The notes under the pieces were generated by a model that saw nothing but the letters and a program-made list of their open reading frames with translations, was not told the DNA's origin and did not search any database. A stretch of DNA of 64,000 nt, taken from contig JAPEUQ010000004.1 of NCBI GenBank assembly GCA_027946365.1, positions 2,418,001-2,482,000 on the forward strand, written 5' to 3'. Below, in pieces: positions 35,201 to 47,700 of the stretch. The position numbers and the translations under genes are program-made. Each line of letters begins with the position of its first letter. Positions within the stretch are counted from its first letter, which is position 1. This DNA is from Kalmusia sp. IMI 367209 (taxonomy: Eukaryota > Ascomycota > Dothideomycetes > Pleosporales > Didymosphaeriaceae).

Positions 35201-36472
35201 CTACGGACCAAACTGTTGGGTGAGGGTCACGCCGACTCTCTAGACAGCATTAATGGAATTGCTGGCGCACTTTTTAGCCAAGGCAGGTATGAAAACGCGG
35301 AAGCCATATATCGACAGCTCCTCAAGAGTCGAACAAAAGCTTCGGGTGCGGATTCACCAGATACCGTAAACACCATGAACGATCTCGTTCTTGCGCTTGG
35401 CCATCAGGGGAAGCTCGAGCAGGCCGAGATGCTGCACCGGCAGACACTCAAGATGTACAGGAAAGTACTGAACGACAAACATCCCGATACGCTAAACAGT
35501 ATGAACAACCTGGCGTACACGCTTCGAAGTCAAGGGAAGAATAAGCAAGCCCAGCAATTGTTCGAGGAGACGTATGAACTTCGAAGGGAAGTTCTTGGAC
35601 CCGAAGATCCTCACACGCTACACACGCTGTGCAGCCTTGCAATTTCCCTTCATGCTCAAGGAAAGTATATAAAAGCGGAATAGATACATAGTCGGGCGCT
35701 TCGTTCGATGATTAAAGTTCTTGGATCCGAACATCCAGACGTCTTGAGCAGCATGAACAACCTGGCATACACCCTGCGCGAGCAAGGCAAGGACGAACAA
35801 GCCGAAACGCTCGACTGGCAAACGTTCGAACTTCAAACCAAAGTGCTTGGTGCCGAGCATCCCGACACGCTTTGGAGCATGAATGGCTTAGCGGACGGAT
35901 TCCGTGGCCAGGGGAAGTACGAGCAAGCTGAGTTGATGCATCGACAGACGCTAGAGCTGCGGACTACGGTACTTGGTCCTGAGCACCCGAATACGTTCGA
36001 CAGCATGGACAACCTGGCCAGCGTGCTGATTCCGCAGGGGAAGTATGACGAAGCTGAGACGATCTACCGAAAGGCATTGGAACTGGGGACGAGAATCCGA
36101 GGCTTGGAACATGCGCATACGCTCGATAGCATGGACGGCGTCGCTACAACGCTTCGCAACAAGAAGATGTATGAGGAAGCCGAAGCTATATATTGGCAGA
36201 CGCTTGAGTTGCGGACGAAAGTCCTCGGGAGTGAACATCCGCAAACATTGGAGACCATGGAAGGCCTCGGATTATTATTCCATTACAAGGGCGACTACGA
36301 GCAGGCGGGAAATCTGCACCAGCTTACGCTCGATCTCCGGAAGGTATCATTGGGTTCCGAACATCCTAATACCATCAAGAGTGGCAAGGATCTAGCGCTT
36401 TCTCAAGAGAAGTTAGGCAAGCTGAAAGTGGCGAAGACAACGGCAGGGTACACACAAACAAAAAACAGGTGA
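32244..36472 (+). pseudogene. NLR/STAND gene 1: hydrolase, NB-ARC and TPR, disabled
   Basis: The domain order is complete. An N-terminal module (ADKTFRVRGMPLDW...) joins an alpha/beta hydrolase (IIAISGLGGHAFGSF, nucleophile FIGHSLGGLIVKE, FFGVPHDGID). NB-ARC follows with P-loop GLGGVGKTQIALEVAY and Walker B WLLIIDNTDD, then about ten TPRs of 42 residues (35150-36430). Introns are at 32705-32756, 33058-33107, 33232-33367 and 33829-33906. Four lesions exist. The acceptor before DKNGNW (33584) reads TTTAC, not AG. A missing T near 34334 shifts frame just before the SRKGSILFTTR segment. TGA at 34925-34927 replaces the Arg codon of MHRLVR. TAG at 35681-35683 interrupts TPR 5. Intact relatives act in non-self recognition and heterokaryon incompatibility. 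Confidence 0.85.
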
Positions 36473-36715
36473 GGGCGTTATGATAGTCAGGAAGGAATAC
36501 TATATACATTTTGACTCACCTTTAAATTACTCTAGCTCCAGTGAAGCCGCGAAGCCTTAGTATACACCTTCATCTAGTTCAATTATTTTGTGCATTTCAT
36601 ATACAGTTCAATCGATTCTTCACATTGCCATGCTTGATACTATACTCTCTATCATTAGGTCTTCAGAAATTGACCGTCGGCTTCCCCCATATCATTTCAG
36701 TGGCGCCGTCGCAGC

Positions 36716-38488
36716 TCAAAGCGGCGTCTGCCCAGTGACCCCATGTGCATTATCCTTAGGACCAACAATCGCTCCACGCTCCACCAGTACCATCCCATCA
36801 ACCCTCTCCTTATTGTACTCGAGTCTCTTCCAAGTTTTCAAGCTTCCGTCATTACCATCCAGCTCCCACACCCGCATCCGTCTGTGATACCTGTCCTCGC
36901 CATACTGCATGTATCCACCGAATCCCGTACCGCCCGCATGGCAAAGCCAAGGACCTATTCTGCTGCCGTCTTTGGATGGTTTCATGGCGCAGAAATCGTT
37001 GACGTGGTCGTGTCCACAGGCCAACGCGGCGACACCTTCGCGGGCGAGAGCGTCGTAATAGTGCGAATTGAACCTGGGACCTTCAGTCGGTTCTCCTCGG
37101 TATCCACCTCGTATGACAAGGTCCTTGTCTCCGAATTCAGGGACGGGAATGTGCTGGAAGGCGAGCGCAATGTGTGGACCTTTGCTTTGACGTTCTTCTT
37201 GACGCTCCTTGCGAAGTCGTTGTGACGTGGATGTGAACCAATCGATTTGGGTCTGATTGATCCAGCCGTAGCCCAGAAACGGCGCCGTATGCGACAGTAT
37301 GCCGTGGGAGTCTAGCATGTACAGTGTCGATAAGGGCTGTTCTGACGGTGAGGAGCCGAGAATTTGGAGATAGAAGTTACCCACGCCGTCGATTTTTTCT
37401 GGGCCTGGCTGGGAGAGGCTGAATGGCAGTGATTGAAGCAGAGACATTTGTGCATTGCCTGTGGCAGCCAATCTATCAGCAAAAATGTTCTCGAACGGCC
37501 CCGGAATACGATCGAAGAATTATCGTTGTTGATGAACTTGGGTTGAGAATGACTACTCACGAGAAATGGCGTATTGGCCCTCATCGTCGTGATTCCCAAA
37601 GACGGACACAAAGGGAAGAGAACGTTCGATCAAAGGAGCGACCACTTTGAATAGCGCAGATTGGCTGTCGAGGATGTCATGGTGTAATTGATCTCCGGTC
37701 AGAACGACCAAATCCGGTTTCTCCAGATCCAAAATTTGCCCCATGAACTTCACGGTAAGTGGATCGGCCCCCTCCTCGGGTAGAAGTCGACCTTTGGCGT
37801 CCGTAGCATCTTTGCACTGGCCAACACCAGTCACCATGTGTGTGTCTGAGATCTGGAGAATCTTGAACTTGCCGTCAGCTCCCGCCCTGAGCGGCGTCCA
37901 GGCATCGTCTCGTCTCGACTCGAGTCTGCCATGCCACATAGTCAATCGTGGAACAGGTGCTTGCGACTGCTTCTCCAGCTGCAGTGGTTGCTTAAGTAGA
38001 CTCCATTTCGGCCGCGGATCGACTGCATCTGTCCCAAATAGAACATCGACGCCAGTCACAGCGTGATGGTGACTGTCGCCAGCATACTTTCATCTCTGCA
38101 ACCAAATTTTGCCGGGTCGACTTTCCCACGAACCGTCTGAGCTATTGTTAGGATGCTGTTCGCTAACTCTAATGTCCGTGATCACTAAGTCGTCTGGCCC
38201 GAGGTCTGTTTCCTCGGCACTAGCGACCTGTAACCAAGCGCTTTGTTCAGCAGAATGTAGATACAAATCCTTCTCTATGCGATACCATTTTGAAGGATCT
38301 GTCATCTCGTCTGACGAAGGTACGGTCGCTGCGCTAAAAGTTATCGTTAGATCCGTGACTAGGACTGGAGGAGTGTTGAAGTCCGTGGCGAGCGATGTGC
38401 GAGCCGTCGAGGCATTAGAGTTGAAACCCCCTAAAAAGTCGACAGTGGAGACCAGCGCGTCCGAAAAGAAGCGCACTAATCTAGCCAT
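36716..38488 (-). pseudogene. Dcr2-like calcineurin-type phosphoesterase with in-frame stop
   Basis: Two exons (38488-37561 and 37458-36716) with a 102-nt intron, 557 codons. The N-terminal part has PVLVTDLTITF and WYRIEKDLYLH, typical of yeast Dcr2-like proteins. The metallophosphoesterase motifs follow: FKILQISDTHMV, LVVLTGDQL, FVSVFGNHDDEGQ, FQHIPVPE, and CGHDHVNDF. Frame is continuous throughout except for a TGA at 38090-38092, after GKIWLQR and before KYAGD, where homologues have a sense codon. No GT-AG intron can remove it without losing conserved residues. Either the gene is recently inactivated or one base is wrong. Yeast Dcr2 is a phosphatase linked to cell cycle and unfolded-protein signalling. 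Confidence 0.75.
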
Positions 38489-40322
38489 GCTGCCGGAGGG
38501 TGCAGATGTTGTAATGAATGAGCGATGTGGAAGTCGTGATCACGGCAACCTATCGAATGAATTGATGATTGTTGTTTCCAAGTCGCAATCCTTACGACGC
38601 CAAGAGCCAAGCGAGCAGCCCAGTTGCCTTCCTGAAAGTTGTATTCAATCAGGCTAATGAATGTCACGGGGTTAGCAGCAACACCCAATGTATCGAGTTT
38701 TTGTCGATCGGGATTCAGAGGCGAAAGAAACTGTTTTAGTACGCTAGATTGATGGCCCGGTGCAGGCAGCGCTCGTTACGATTAAACAGAATTCAAGCGC
38801 ACGTGGATTGTATTTCGTACCGCAAGGCGACCGTTAGGGCTTTTGCATGGATCCTACTGTCCATATCCCACTATAACGTTCGTGTTAAATAATTATTGGA
38901 TGGGCCCCGCACGCCAAGTAATAAGGCTCAAGATGGGCTTAGTCACAATGAGTGTCCCGTCTTACCTACAAAACTGTCTGCTTGGACCTGCTGCAGACAT
39001 TGAAGCTTCTCGCGCTGAAGCGTTTCGGGCCGAAAGGAGACAACTTGCTCAATCTCGCCGCCCCACTTGACAGAAAAGAACCCACTAATAAATCCTGACC
39101 GACCACGGCCGGACCCCTGGAGGCTGGCATCATGCTGTTCTGCGACAGCCGGAGGCCAGGTCGAAGTAAATGCTGATCGACGTTGCCGCCTCCGGTGCTA
39201 TGACTATCACTTCCTAACGCATCACGATCTATCTCCGATATATTGGTCATCCATGGCCAAACCGTCAGCACCGCCATTTCATTCGGACCATACTATCGCG
39301 GTCAACCAGGCTCACATTCTGTAACAACGAATCGGGAATATATACATTGTACTGTTCTAATTGATACAAGAGGCCGAATCGAATCAAAACATTCGATAGG
39401 ATCAGCCCTCCAGTCCAATCTCAATCTCTCAAGGTTGGACCGAATTCATGATCTTTTGTGGTGGGCCGGGAGGCCGCTACCAGCGCGATCACTCCACCGC
39501 AATCTTTCATCACAGCTAACTGAGACTCCAGAGACGTCCACTTCATCGCCTGATCGTGAACCATATAGCTACTTCGAGCTTCCTGAAGATGTTGGAGCAC
39601 GCGCACTTCTTCGACTCGTGGCACCGAGTGCTTTATGCGCCTCTTGTTGCGGTGTATATATATATACATGCCTTCGTGGTATTGTATGCCCTGCTAACGT
39701 TGAACGAGGTGCGTCAATCGAAAGTGATTTTATTGACATATCTCACCGGTATACAGACTGCTTGGGGTTCAAGGAAAGTATGACTATGAAGTCTTGTACC
39801 AAATTGACATGTCAGCCCTGCTGCTGAATATATACGGCAGGGTATGCTGTAAAGGTGTCGTATTTTAGTCGGAAATTGTGTAGGGTCTAAGATGTGATTG
39901 CAAGGGGATATACCCCATAATGGCCTCGGCTAGAAGCCTCGAGAGCTTGACACACTCCTCATGACTATTCAATTTCAGTAGACTTCAGTCCTGCAGCAGC
40001 TTCTTCCTTTGTCAAATCCATCTAGTCTTTCTCTGGCACTCGCCCTGAGAGATACAGCCCGTTACCATGATTGAACATACTTGTTAGGAAACGCAGACTG
40101 ATCGGGAAACAACCATTCAACCATTGAGCACTCATGGCTCAGATTTGCATTCAGAAGCGCCATCCGCGCGCAGGGCTACGCCCACGCGGCCAGCCTGGTC
40201 ACTCGTGCATAACCCCTCATCATAAACTATATATTACCCGAACGCCCCTCGGGAACAATGCATGGGATGAAAATATACCAAATAACTTCTCAACGCCTGG
40301 AATCGCCCGATTTTCGTCCACG
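38489..40322. other. 1.8-kb region without recognised gene
   Basis: The region contains a short TA run near 39653-39667 and only short open frames. It must contain the promoters of the two flanking, divergently transcribed genes. Confidence 0.45.
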
Positions 40323-41247
40323 ATGATTGAAACTTCCATGCACTTCCTCCGTCAAAACGAGCTTTACGCTTCAACGAAGCCATACTCACTTCGCTTCGAG
40401 CCTCCAGCAGGGTTTCCCCGCTCCAACATCACACTCGACCGCCGTGAGGATCTGAAGATAGAAGACTGCCGGTCAATCATCGATCGGTTCAGCCTCCACA
40501 AACAAGGTTTCGCAATCATGAACCTAGAGTCCAAAATGAAGTACCAAGATTACGAAAACGACGCGTCCATAGTCGACATATATCTCAGCGAAGTCGCCGA
40601 CGCCCTGCGATCCCTCTTCTCCGCCTCTCACGTCCAGATCTTCGAACACACCGTTAGAAAACGCCACGCTGAGTTCCCTTTCGCGACCGGAGAGCCGTAT
40701 AGATGGAACCAGCCTACTTCCATGGCGCACGTAGGTCGGTCATTACCGAAGTTGAGAACGTCGAAACGCGGTCTGACGATCTACAGACACGACGCCGACC
40801 TGGGCCGCAGACATGGTCCGTCGACTCAATGGCTCCAAGGCTGAGGCACTCCTAAGGGGCCGTATTCAATGCGTTAACGTCTGGAAACCACTCAAGGGAC
40901 CCGTACGCGACTGGCCCCTCGCACTCTGCGACGCGCGCACTGTCGACGCAGAGCGTGATCTCGAACCCTCGGATCTGGTATACAGCGAGTACGTCGTGGA
41001 GAATCGCCAGTGCTACCACTCTGATCGACACAAGTGGTGGTATATCAGTGACCAGCAACCCAACGAAGCGTGGGTCTTTATGCAATCGGACTCGAACCCG
41101 GGCGCAGTCTCTGGTGTTGCGCACTCTGCGTTTCCGAATCCATTGAGTAAGGCTGAGGATCCGCCCAGGGAGAGCATTGAGGCTAGAGCTTTGGTGTATT
41201 ATGCTGAGGCGGATGTTGTGGAGGGGAATCATAGTAGGCGTACATGA
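40323..41247 (+). CDS. CmcJ-like oxygenase/methyltransferase-family protein
   Basis: Two exons (40323-40734 and 40787-41247) and a 52-nt intron, total 290 residues. The donor is GTCGGT, not the tempting GTAGGT four bases upstream; only this gives the conserved HVDTTP motif at the junction. Other family marks are IMNLESKMKYQDYEND, ALRSLFSASHVQIFEHTVRKR, CVNVWKPLKGPVRDWPLALCD, HKWWYISDQQPNEAWVFMQSDS, and a final ESIEARALVYY. This family is related to the CmcJ subunit of cephamycin 7-alpha-methoxylation and to fungal GA4-desaturase-like proteins. The HxD...H pattern suggests an Fe(II)-binding oxygenase. Substrate unknown. The frame is open upstream to 40134, without family similarity. Confidence 0.78.
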
Positions 41248-41403
41248 GGCTCTGCTGTATCTCGATCCAAATTTTTCGGCTCTTCATCCAACCCAGTTTG
41301 AAATATAAGAATCACGTTCGCATTATAGTCGTGCTATTCACTAAGTAACACTGCGACATGCAACACGTAAAGCAATCCATAGAGCCAAATTATTTGCCCT
41401 CAG

Positions 41404-41727
41404 CTAGACACGCAACGGCCTGGACACCTGCTCAACCTCCCACTCTCCATGCGGGAAAAAGCTCCCCGCGTTCCCATCCATGGTAATCAATTCCCCTTTC
41501 TTGAACCCAAGTCCCCGGAAACTATCTTGTCTCTCCACAGGGGCCGGCCAGATCGACCTCCAGGGTTGCACGCGATTCGATTTCGGGGCGAGGCTGTTGA
41601 CGGGCGTCATGGCTTTTCCTGCTACAGGCTCGTACAATACGGCCCTCGAAGTAGTTCGAAGCGCTCTGGCAAGGACTTCCTCGTAAGCATAGCTGGTGAT
41701 CTGCAAGGGGTAAGGTGCTATGTACAT
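41404..41727 (-). CDS. Unrecognised open frame (possible last exon)
   Basis: A 107-codon minus-strand frame ending QVSRPLRV, with an aromatic and glycine-rich stretch (FRGLGFKKGELITMDGNAGSFFPHGEW) that looks protein-like rather than random. A CTTGCAG acceptor lies just upstream of ITSYAYEEV (41700). An upstream exon reading ATLSLDIGTNAQRVPQLVLLG is possible but does not join in phase by any splice I found. I do not recognise the family. Confidence 0.35.
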   Translation of the reverse strand: MYIAPYPLQITSYAYEEVLARALRTTSRAVLYEPVAGKAMTPVNSLAPKSNRVQPWRSIWPAPVERQDSFRGLGFKKGELITMDGNAGSFFPHGEWEVEQVSRPLRV

Positions 41728-42286
41728 GAATTCCCTGATTCACTGCCGAGCAACACCAATTGTGGAACGCGCTGGGCGTTCGTCCCGATGTCGAGTGAGA
41801 GGGTGGCGACTGCGGTCTAGCTGAGGGTGCCGATCAGCGTCAGTGGCAAAACGGGTGGCTATCGAGGGATAGATATGTTTCTCAGCCTGATGCTATGTCC
41901 TCAGCCTCGTGCGGGGTTGTTGCGGCGGGGAGAATGCGTGCATGCGCCAATATGGCCATCGGACGATCATATGCATGACATCCCACGTTAATCCAAAAGT
42001 CATGGTCTCACTGGCTGGCCGGCTGCAAGCCTCCTTATCTTGAACAGTCTATGGTACTTGAGGTGAGATCTTGGGAGCGGGCATGTGAGCTATGGTGGAG
42101 TCATGTGTGCATACATAGACATGAGTAAGCGTGGGTAGACAAGTTGCATAGATCGCCAATCTAGGGATGATCGATGTAATTTTTATGGTTCTAAAGCTTG
42201 TTAAACTCGCACGTGACTGGCGAATGTGAATTACCGCGCCTTTACTTCTTACAGCACACTTGACATTGACGGAGCATGCATCAAGT
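41728..42286. other. Intergenic region without recognised gene
   Basis: About 560 bases downstream of the amidase stop. I see nothing convincing beyond the doubtful upstream exon of the 41404-41727 frame. Confidence 0.4.
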
Positions 42287-44456
42287 CTAGATATGCCACA
42301 TAGTCTTGCCTGTTGAGACCCTACCGGGGCGACCAGTATGCGCTAGGAACTCTCCCGTCAAAGTGATCAGTTCCATGTCAGTACCAGGTGCTCCGAGTAA
42401 AGACACTGCCATCGGGAGGTATTCGATTTGCTCTGTGACACGGGATTCGAAGGGAACATGACCGGCTGTAATCGTTAGTATGAGTTGGATGCGATGCCTG
42501 CCTGCACGTACCCGGGACCACAATCTCTGGCGCACCGAGTGTTGGGCTCAAATAGAGGACGCTAAGCCCTTTCGGGGGCTCTATAGGCAAGTCCGGTGTC
42601 ACGTCTCTGTATCTAGGCTCCAAAGTCTCGATGGGCAGGACAATGATGGTGCGCATCTCATCGGGTTGCATGATTTTTTCGATGAACCATTGCTTGAAGA
42701 CCTTATAGCGATCCAGCGCATGCTGTTTCTGATCTTCGCTTATGAGTCGTCCGATACCCCTGCGACGCGTTCAGTTCACGAGGAGTGTGCATACAGAGTT
42801 AACTAGCATACCACACCCATTTCAATGGCTTTGTGAGAAACGGCTGGTGCCCGTACTGCTGTGAGAAGTCTTCGCGGAATTGGTCGAAGCAGTGATAAAG
42901 ATCGAAGAAGAAACCATGCTCTTGAACCTGTAAAATCAGTGAACGCAACATCGTGATATCTCAAGGATATGCGGAGACCGTACATTTTCCAGATATTTGT
43001 CAAGGCGTTTCTCGCTCACGAGTGCACTTTCCTTCCACTGCTCCGCAATCGATACTTTCCGAGGAGTAACCTTTAGGTAAGTCGCGAGGCTGTCCATGAA
43101 GTCGTTGAAAATCTGCATCTGGTCTGTGGTTCCCACGGGAAGATAATCCGTTGGATATATGATTTGCCAAGGCCGTTTGGACCTATCTTGTGCTTCGATA
43201 GAATTGCCGTACCAGGACTGGGCGAAATGCTGGAACTGCTGAATGTCACGCCCAAAGAATGAAGGGACGTCAAAGGTTGGGCAGGTTGGAACCATGCCAT
43301 TTGTTGGAAGCATGCTTGCAGATGGCCTGAGGGCGAAGCATCCGTTCCAGAGAGCGGGTCGCCTTCCACTGCCAGTTGCTGAGTATACGTTAGCAGGAGA
43401 ACGAAATCGACGAGCTAAACCCACTGTCTGTGCCCAGGGTGAAATCCAACCAGTCGTAAGATGCGATTGCTGCGCCACTGCCACTACTGCTTCCGGCTGG
43501 AGATTGATAGCCATCCGCACGAGGATTGAAGGGAGCCTGGTAATCTATACACTCGGTAGGTTCTTCTTTCCATGCGAACGAGCTCAGGTGCGTTTTTCCT
43601 ACCACTATTGCGCCAAGATCGAGCAGAAGTTTGACGCAGTCGGCGGTCTCCGTTCGGGGTGGATACAGATCGTGATATGCGCGGTTGCAAACAGATGTTC
43701 GAAGGCCATTCAGATGATACATATCCTTGATCGCGATGCGTACTCCATCTAATGGGCGTTCCTTCGTCCTGCTGAAGTAAAGACGTGATGGTACTGCTAC
43801 TCCAAGGGATGTGAAAGACTCGCCTGCTAATCCATTGTCCTCGTAAAGTCTAGGGTAGCGTGTCAGTGTGGAGAATATTGGCATTCAGGGTGCTTACAGC
43901 TCGTCATTCTCAGAAGGCCATGTGGAAACAAGGAATGCCTGATTGAAATCATCGTAAACCCTCCAGACCTGTCGCAATTGATGTTCTGCTACAACGTAGG
44001 GGCCCGGCGGTGGGCCATCGTTTACAGCCTGTGTCGGTGTAAATTTCGTCCATGAATTTCCCCATTCTCTCAGTTGATCTTTTGCATCTTGATGGAAAGT
44101 GACATCTTCCTCGCGAGCGCCAGTGAATTCTACACAATGGAGGAAGTCGAGAGTGAAGACGTCACAGGTAGCGAGATAGCGCTGTATGCGGCGTACTAGG
44201 TACCCGGCATCGATGGAGTCTCCAGAGGAGATTTTGATGATGGTCAGGAGGGCTCTGGGGAACCATCGCGCTAGCTTGACGCCGCAAAACCGTGATCAGT
44301 ACCGAAAGCGGACTGAATGGATGCATCAAGGTGACTTACATGCTGTGTCGGCCTGGTGACGAAGCGACGGTCGCCAATGGCGAATTCCCGATCCGACCTC
44401 CAACAGGCAACCTCAAGGTCGGCCCAAGGGGCTTCAAAGCTGTTGTCCGCCGTCAT
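42287..44456 (-). CDS. Amidase-signature hydrolase
   Basis: Seven exons: 44456-44340, 44274-43898, 43849-43425, 43378-42984, 42927-42812, 42759-42512 and 42465-42287, total 618 residues. All introns are 46-65 nt with good branch sites (TGCTAAC, TACTAAC). The amidase-signature core is complete: Lys206 in VRIAIKDMYHL, the Gly/Ser loop SSSGSGAA (cis-Ser about 287), and the nucleophile Ser310 in GTDTTGSGRRP, which is formed across the exon 3-4 junction. The Ser-cisSer-Lys spacing fits the family. C-terminal EIVVPAGHVP and LGAPGTDMELI are also typical. The extra N-terminal domain of about 160 residues is seen in a fungal subgroup. Probably cytosolic; the amide substrate is unknown. Confidence 0.85.
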
Positions 44457-44791
44457 GCCAAATGCTTTGGGATTTCAGTGTTGCAGCATTCCCTTGAAGG
44501 CGTATGCGGCGATGACTGAGCATGCTCGCCTGGACTTACCCCGCTTCTTGTGCAGCCTCGCGTTTGCCTGCTTTGACTAGCCTATTGGACATCTGGAAGG
44601 CGCAAACCTGCATATGGCATATGTGTAACAAGAAAGTGTGCGATATGCAGGCAGCAATGACGCGGTGCTACAGCCTCACTTTCGTATCCGAGGAATTCGT
44701 GTCGCGGTCCTCGGCCCTGGAAACCAAGCTAGCAACATCTGTTCACTTCATAGATAGTGTCTCCACGGGTACCCTTGGGACACTACTTTGC
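44457..44791. other. Divergent promoter region, amidase and NLR 2
   Basis: About 335 bases between two divergent starts. A possible extra 5' amidase exon (minus strand, near 44530-44610, ending in GGGTAAGT) was considered, but its phase does not fit. Confidence 0.4.
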
Positions 44792-47700
44792 ATGAAGTCG
44801 ATCATTCTTCTGGTAGGTTTAAACCGCTCGTTGTCTGCATCTTAGAGGATGCCAATCTGCCCTCTTCGCCTTGTACCGTGCCACGCGCCACCTGCAGGCG
44901 ACGCCGATGCTTAGTAGGTCCAGAATCACGGTAGTCTATACCCCATCTCACAATACATAGTATTCTTCTGATTCCTGGGGTATATGACCCACCAGCATCG
45001 GAATGGAGCACAGCCAGGAAGGACTCACTTGCGGCAAATCTCGCCAGCAACGCCCCACCAAGCTTGCGTATACAGATTCTGTCGGTCGAACATGGATTGA
45101 CCTCGGAAACGCTCAAGGAGTGGAATCAGTTCCTTTTACAAGCAAATAGCTTGAAGTCAGAACTCGAAGATAACTTTTTTTCAAAACCAAGCGTGGGTAG
45201 TATGCTCCACAGCATGAACGTCTGCTGAAGTGGGAATAGAGAAGGAACAGACCCGTTGTGTTCGTTTGCCACAGTCTTGGGGGTCTCATCTTGAAGCGCG
45301 TAAGCTTGACCAGATCATATAAACAAGCCTGCTCTGACGTACGATTAGGTGCTCGTACGCGCACTTCAAAATAACAATCCCAACAGAACACTATGGGAAG
45401 CAGTTACGGGCATGATATTGTTAGGCACGCCGCACCTCCGGAGTGAAAATGAATCGGAATGGCCAAACATATCTGCCATACTTGCAACCCTAATGAAATC
45501 GGTGCCCAAAGCATTAACGAATCTAGAAGCGCTGAAACCGCTGGAAAAGCTCTCCTCTGAATTCAAGGAGCTCGATAACCTTCCTCGTATTCTGTCCGCT
45601 TACGAACTTCGCCAGACTGAGAAAAGGTTGCCGAACAAATTGAGGCTACCTGGTAACCATAAATCCTCAATTCTCATAGGTCGTTCTTTAGCTAAGATCG
45701 GTGTGGATTGTGAGGACATCGAAGCTGTGGAGAGCGATCACCATGGACTACATACCTTAGCGGAAGTGCATCCTTTCAGAAAATGGCTTATCTCGTATAT
45801 TCATAGCAATCTCATCGACTCTCATAAACTTCTGAGGTCATCCACATCATACGATATGAGAACTCAAGACGAATCGCTTACAAGAGGTTCGGAGCTAAAT
45901 ATACCTCACAATGACTCTACGACCAGGGATGAGTCAGAGCGAACTATAGAAAGGTACACGCAACCTCGAAGTAGCTTTAGACGCAAACCGAAGCTACCGT
46001 GTTACCTGCTGGATGCATCAAAGAATGTTGAGGATTTCTTTGGGAGAGGGGACATCGTCGGACAGATTCACGACATGTTAGTTGTCCCAGACGGGACAGA
46101 AGTGATGAAAGAACTCAAGACTTTCGCAATAAGTGGCATTGGAGGTATAGGCAAGTCTTCAATTGCCTCTCACTTTGTGCAAACCCGCAAAAACAAATTC
46201 GATGCCATATTCTGGCTTAACGCCGATACTGCCGGAAAATTAGCGGACAGTTTTGGAAAAATGGCTGTACAATTAGAATTACAAGAGCGAGGCGAGGACA
46301 GGGATAAAGTCATGAGTAGAAGCTTGGTCTTGGACTGGCTTGCAGATCCAATCAAGGTAGGTGGCGCGTGGCAGTCTAGGGCTCGTTGGTTGCTCGTGTT
46401 CGACAACGTCGATGACTTCGAATTGATGAAGGACTTCTGGCCACCACGCGGAGCAGGCTCGGTGCTTTTGACGAGTAGAGATCCCCTCGCTAGACTGGCT
46501 ACGCAATACTACAAAGAGCACTCGCAGTCAACGAAAGACCTACTCTTGCCACCACTCACCGATGACGAAGCCACAAAATTCCTTCTCAGGCAAGTAAGAC
46601 CAACAAAATCGAATAGAAACAATAAAGCCGCCGAGGATCTCGCACGACGCCTGCAAGGTCTACCTCTGGCCCTGAGACAGCTTGCTGGAATCATGAAAAG
46701 GAGACACCTCTCGCTAGAGGAACTACTAGAAATGTATAATGACGTGCCCGAGCATAAAGACATCCATCAAACTGTTGGTATAGAGGCCAGTGACAACTAC
46801 AGACATAACCTGGCTACTGTATGGGGTCTGGAAAAGCTGGAGAGCAAAGCAAAAATGCTCATGAATGTGCTTTCATTCTATGATCCAGACCATATCCAAG
46901 AGGAGATTCTATACGAGGGATCCGAGCAAGTAAAGGCGAACGACTATCCGAAAGGGAAATCCCAGTACTGGAAGGCAAGGGAAGGGCTCTGGAAGCACTC
47001 GCTTGTTATGCTGGAAGGCGACCTAGAAGATGAAAATGAAGAAGTGAGAAGTGGGAACAATCCCGGCAATGGGGGCTCTAGTACCACGCCAAATGCACTT
47101 ACTCAAAACCGTGCAGGGACCCCGAAGCTAGACTTCGTCGGCGAACCGCGGACTGAAGTTGAGAAAGAACAGGTTTCTCAACTAAGCGTCCATCGAGTCG
47201 TGCAGGATGCTGCGCGAGCCAAAATGGACGAGAGAGAGCTAGGGGAGACTTTTGAAGCAGTAGTTACTTTGCTACTGACTCGCTGGAGGAGGAAAGAGAG
47301 GCTTTGGCACTACGACCGGGAAGATTGGCCGCGAGCTGATCATCTGTATCCTCACGTTACCCAAGTCTACCATCACTATCGGGCCATGAAACCGCACCAA
47401 CAAAAAGTCCTTGCTAGCAAAGACCTGGTGAGACTTCTGGATTGCGCTGGATGGTAGGCCATGTCCGAAGGATGTTTGATGTTCTGCTAATTCAATTAGG
47501 TATGATCATGAGCGAGGTAGGTCGGAAGAATCGAAAGCCATCTTCACCACCGCTTTCGAGACATGCAAAGAGCACCTCGATTCAGATGAAGTCCTCATGC
47601 TCGAAATCCACACCAGCCTAGGCTGCATTGCTACTGAGATCAATGATCCAATAACATGCTTCGAACACTACAAGCGCCTCCTGGAGATGACAGAGGAGAA

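Noticed and set aside
44530..44610. Extra 5' exon of the amidase ending in GGGTAAGT
   Set aside because: Its reading frame does not join the next exon in phase with any acceptor; the ATG at 44456 gives a complete model.
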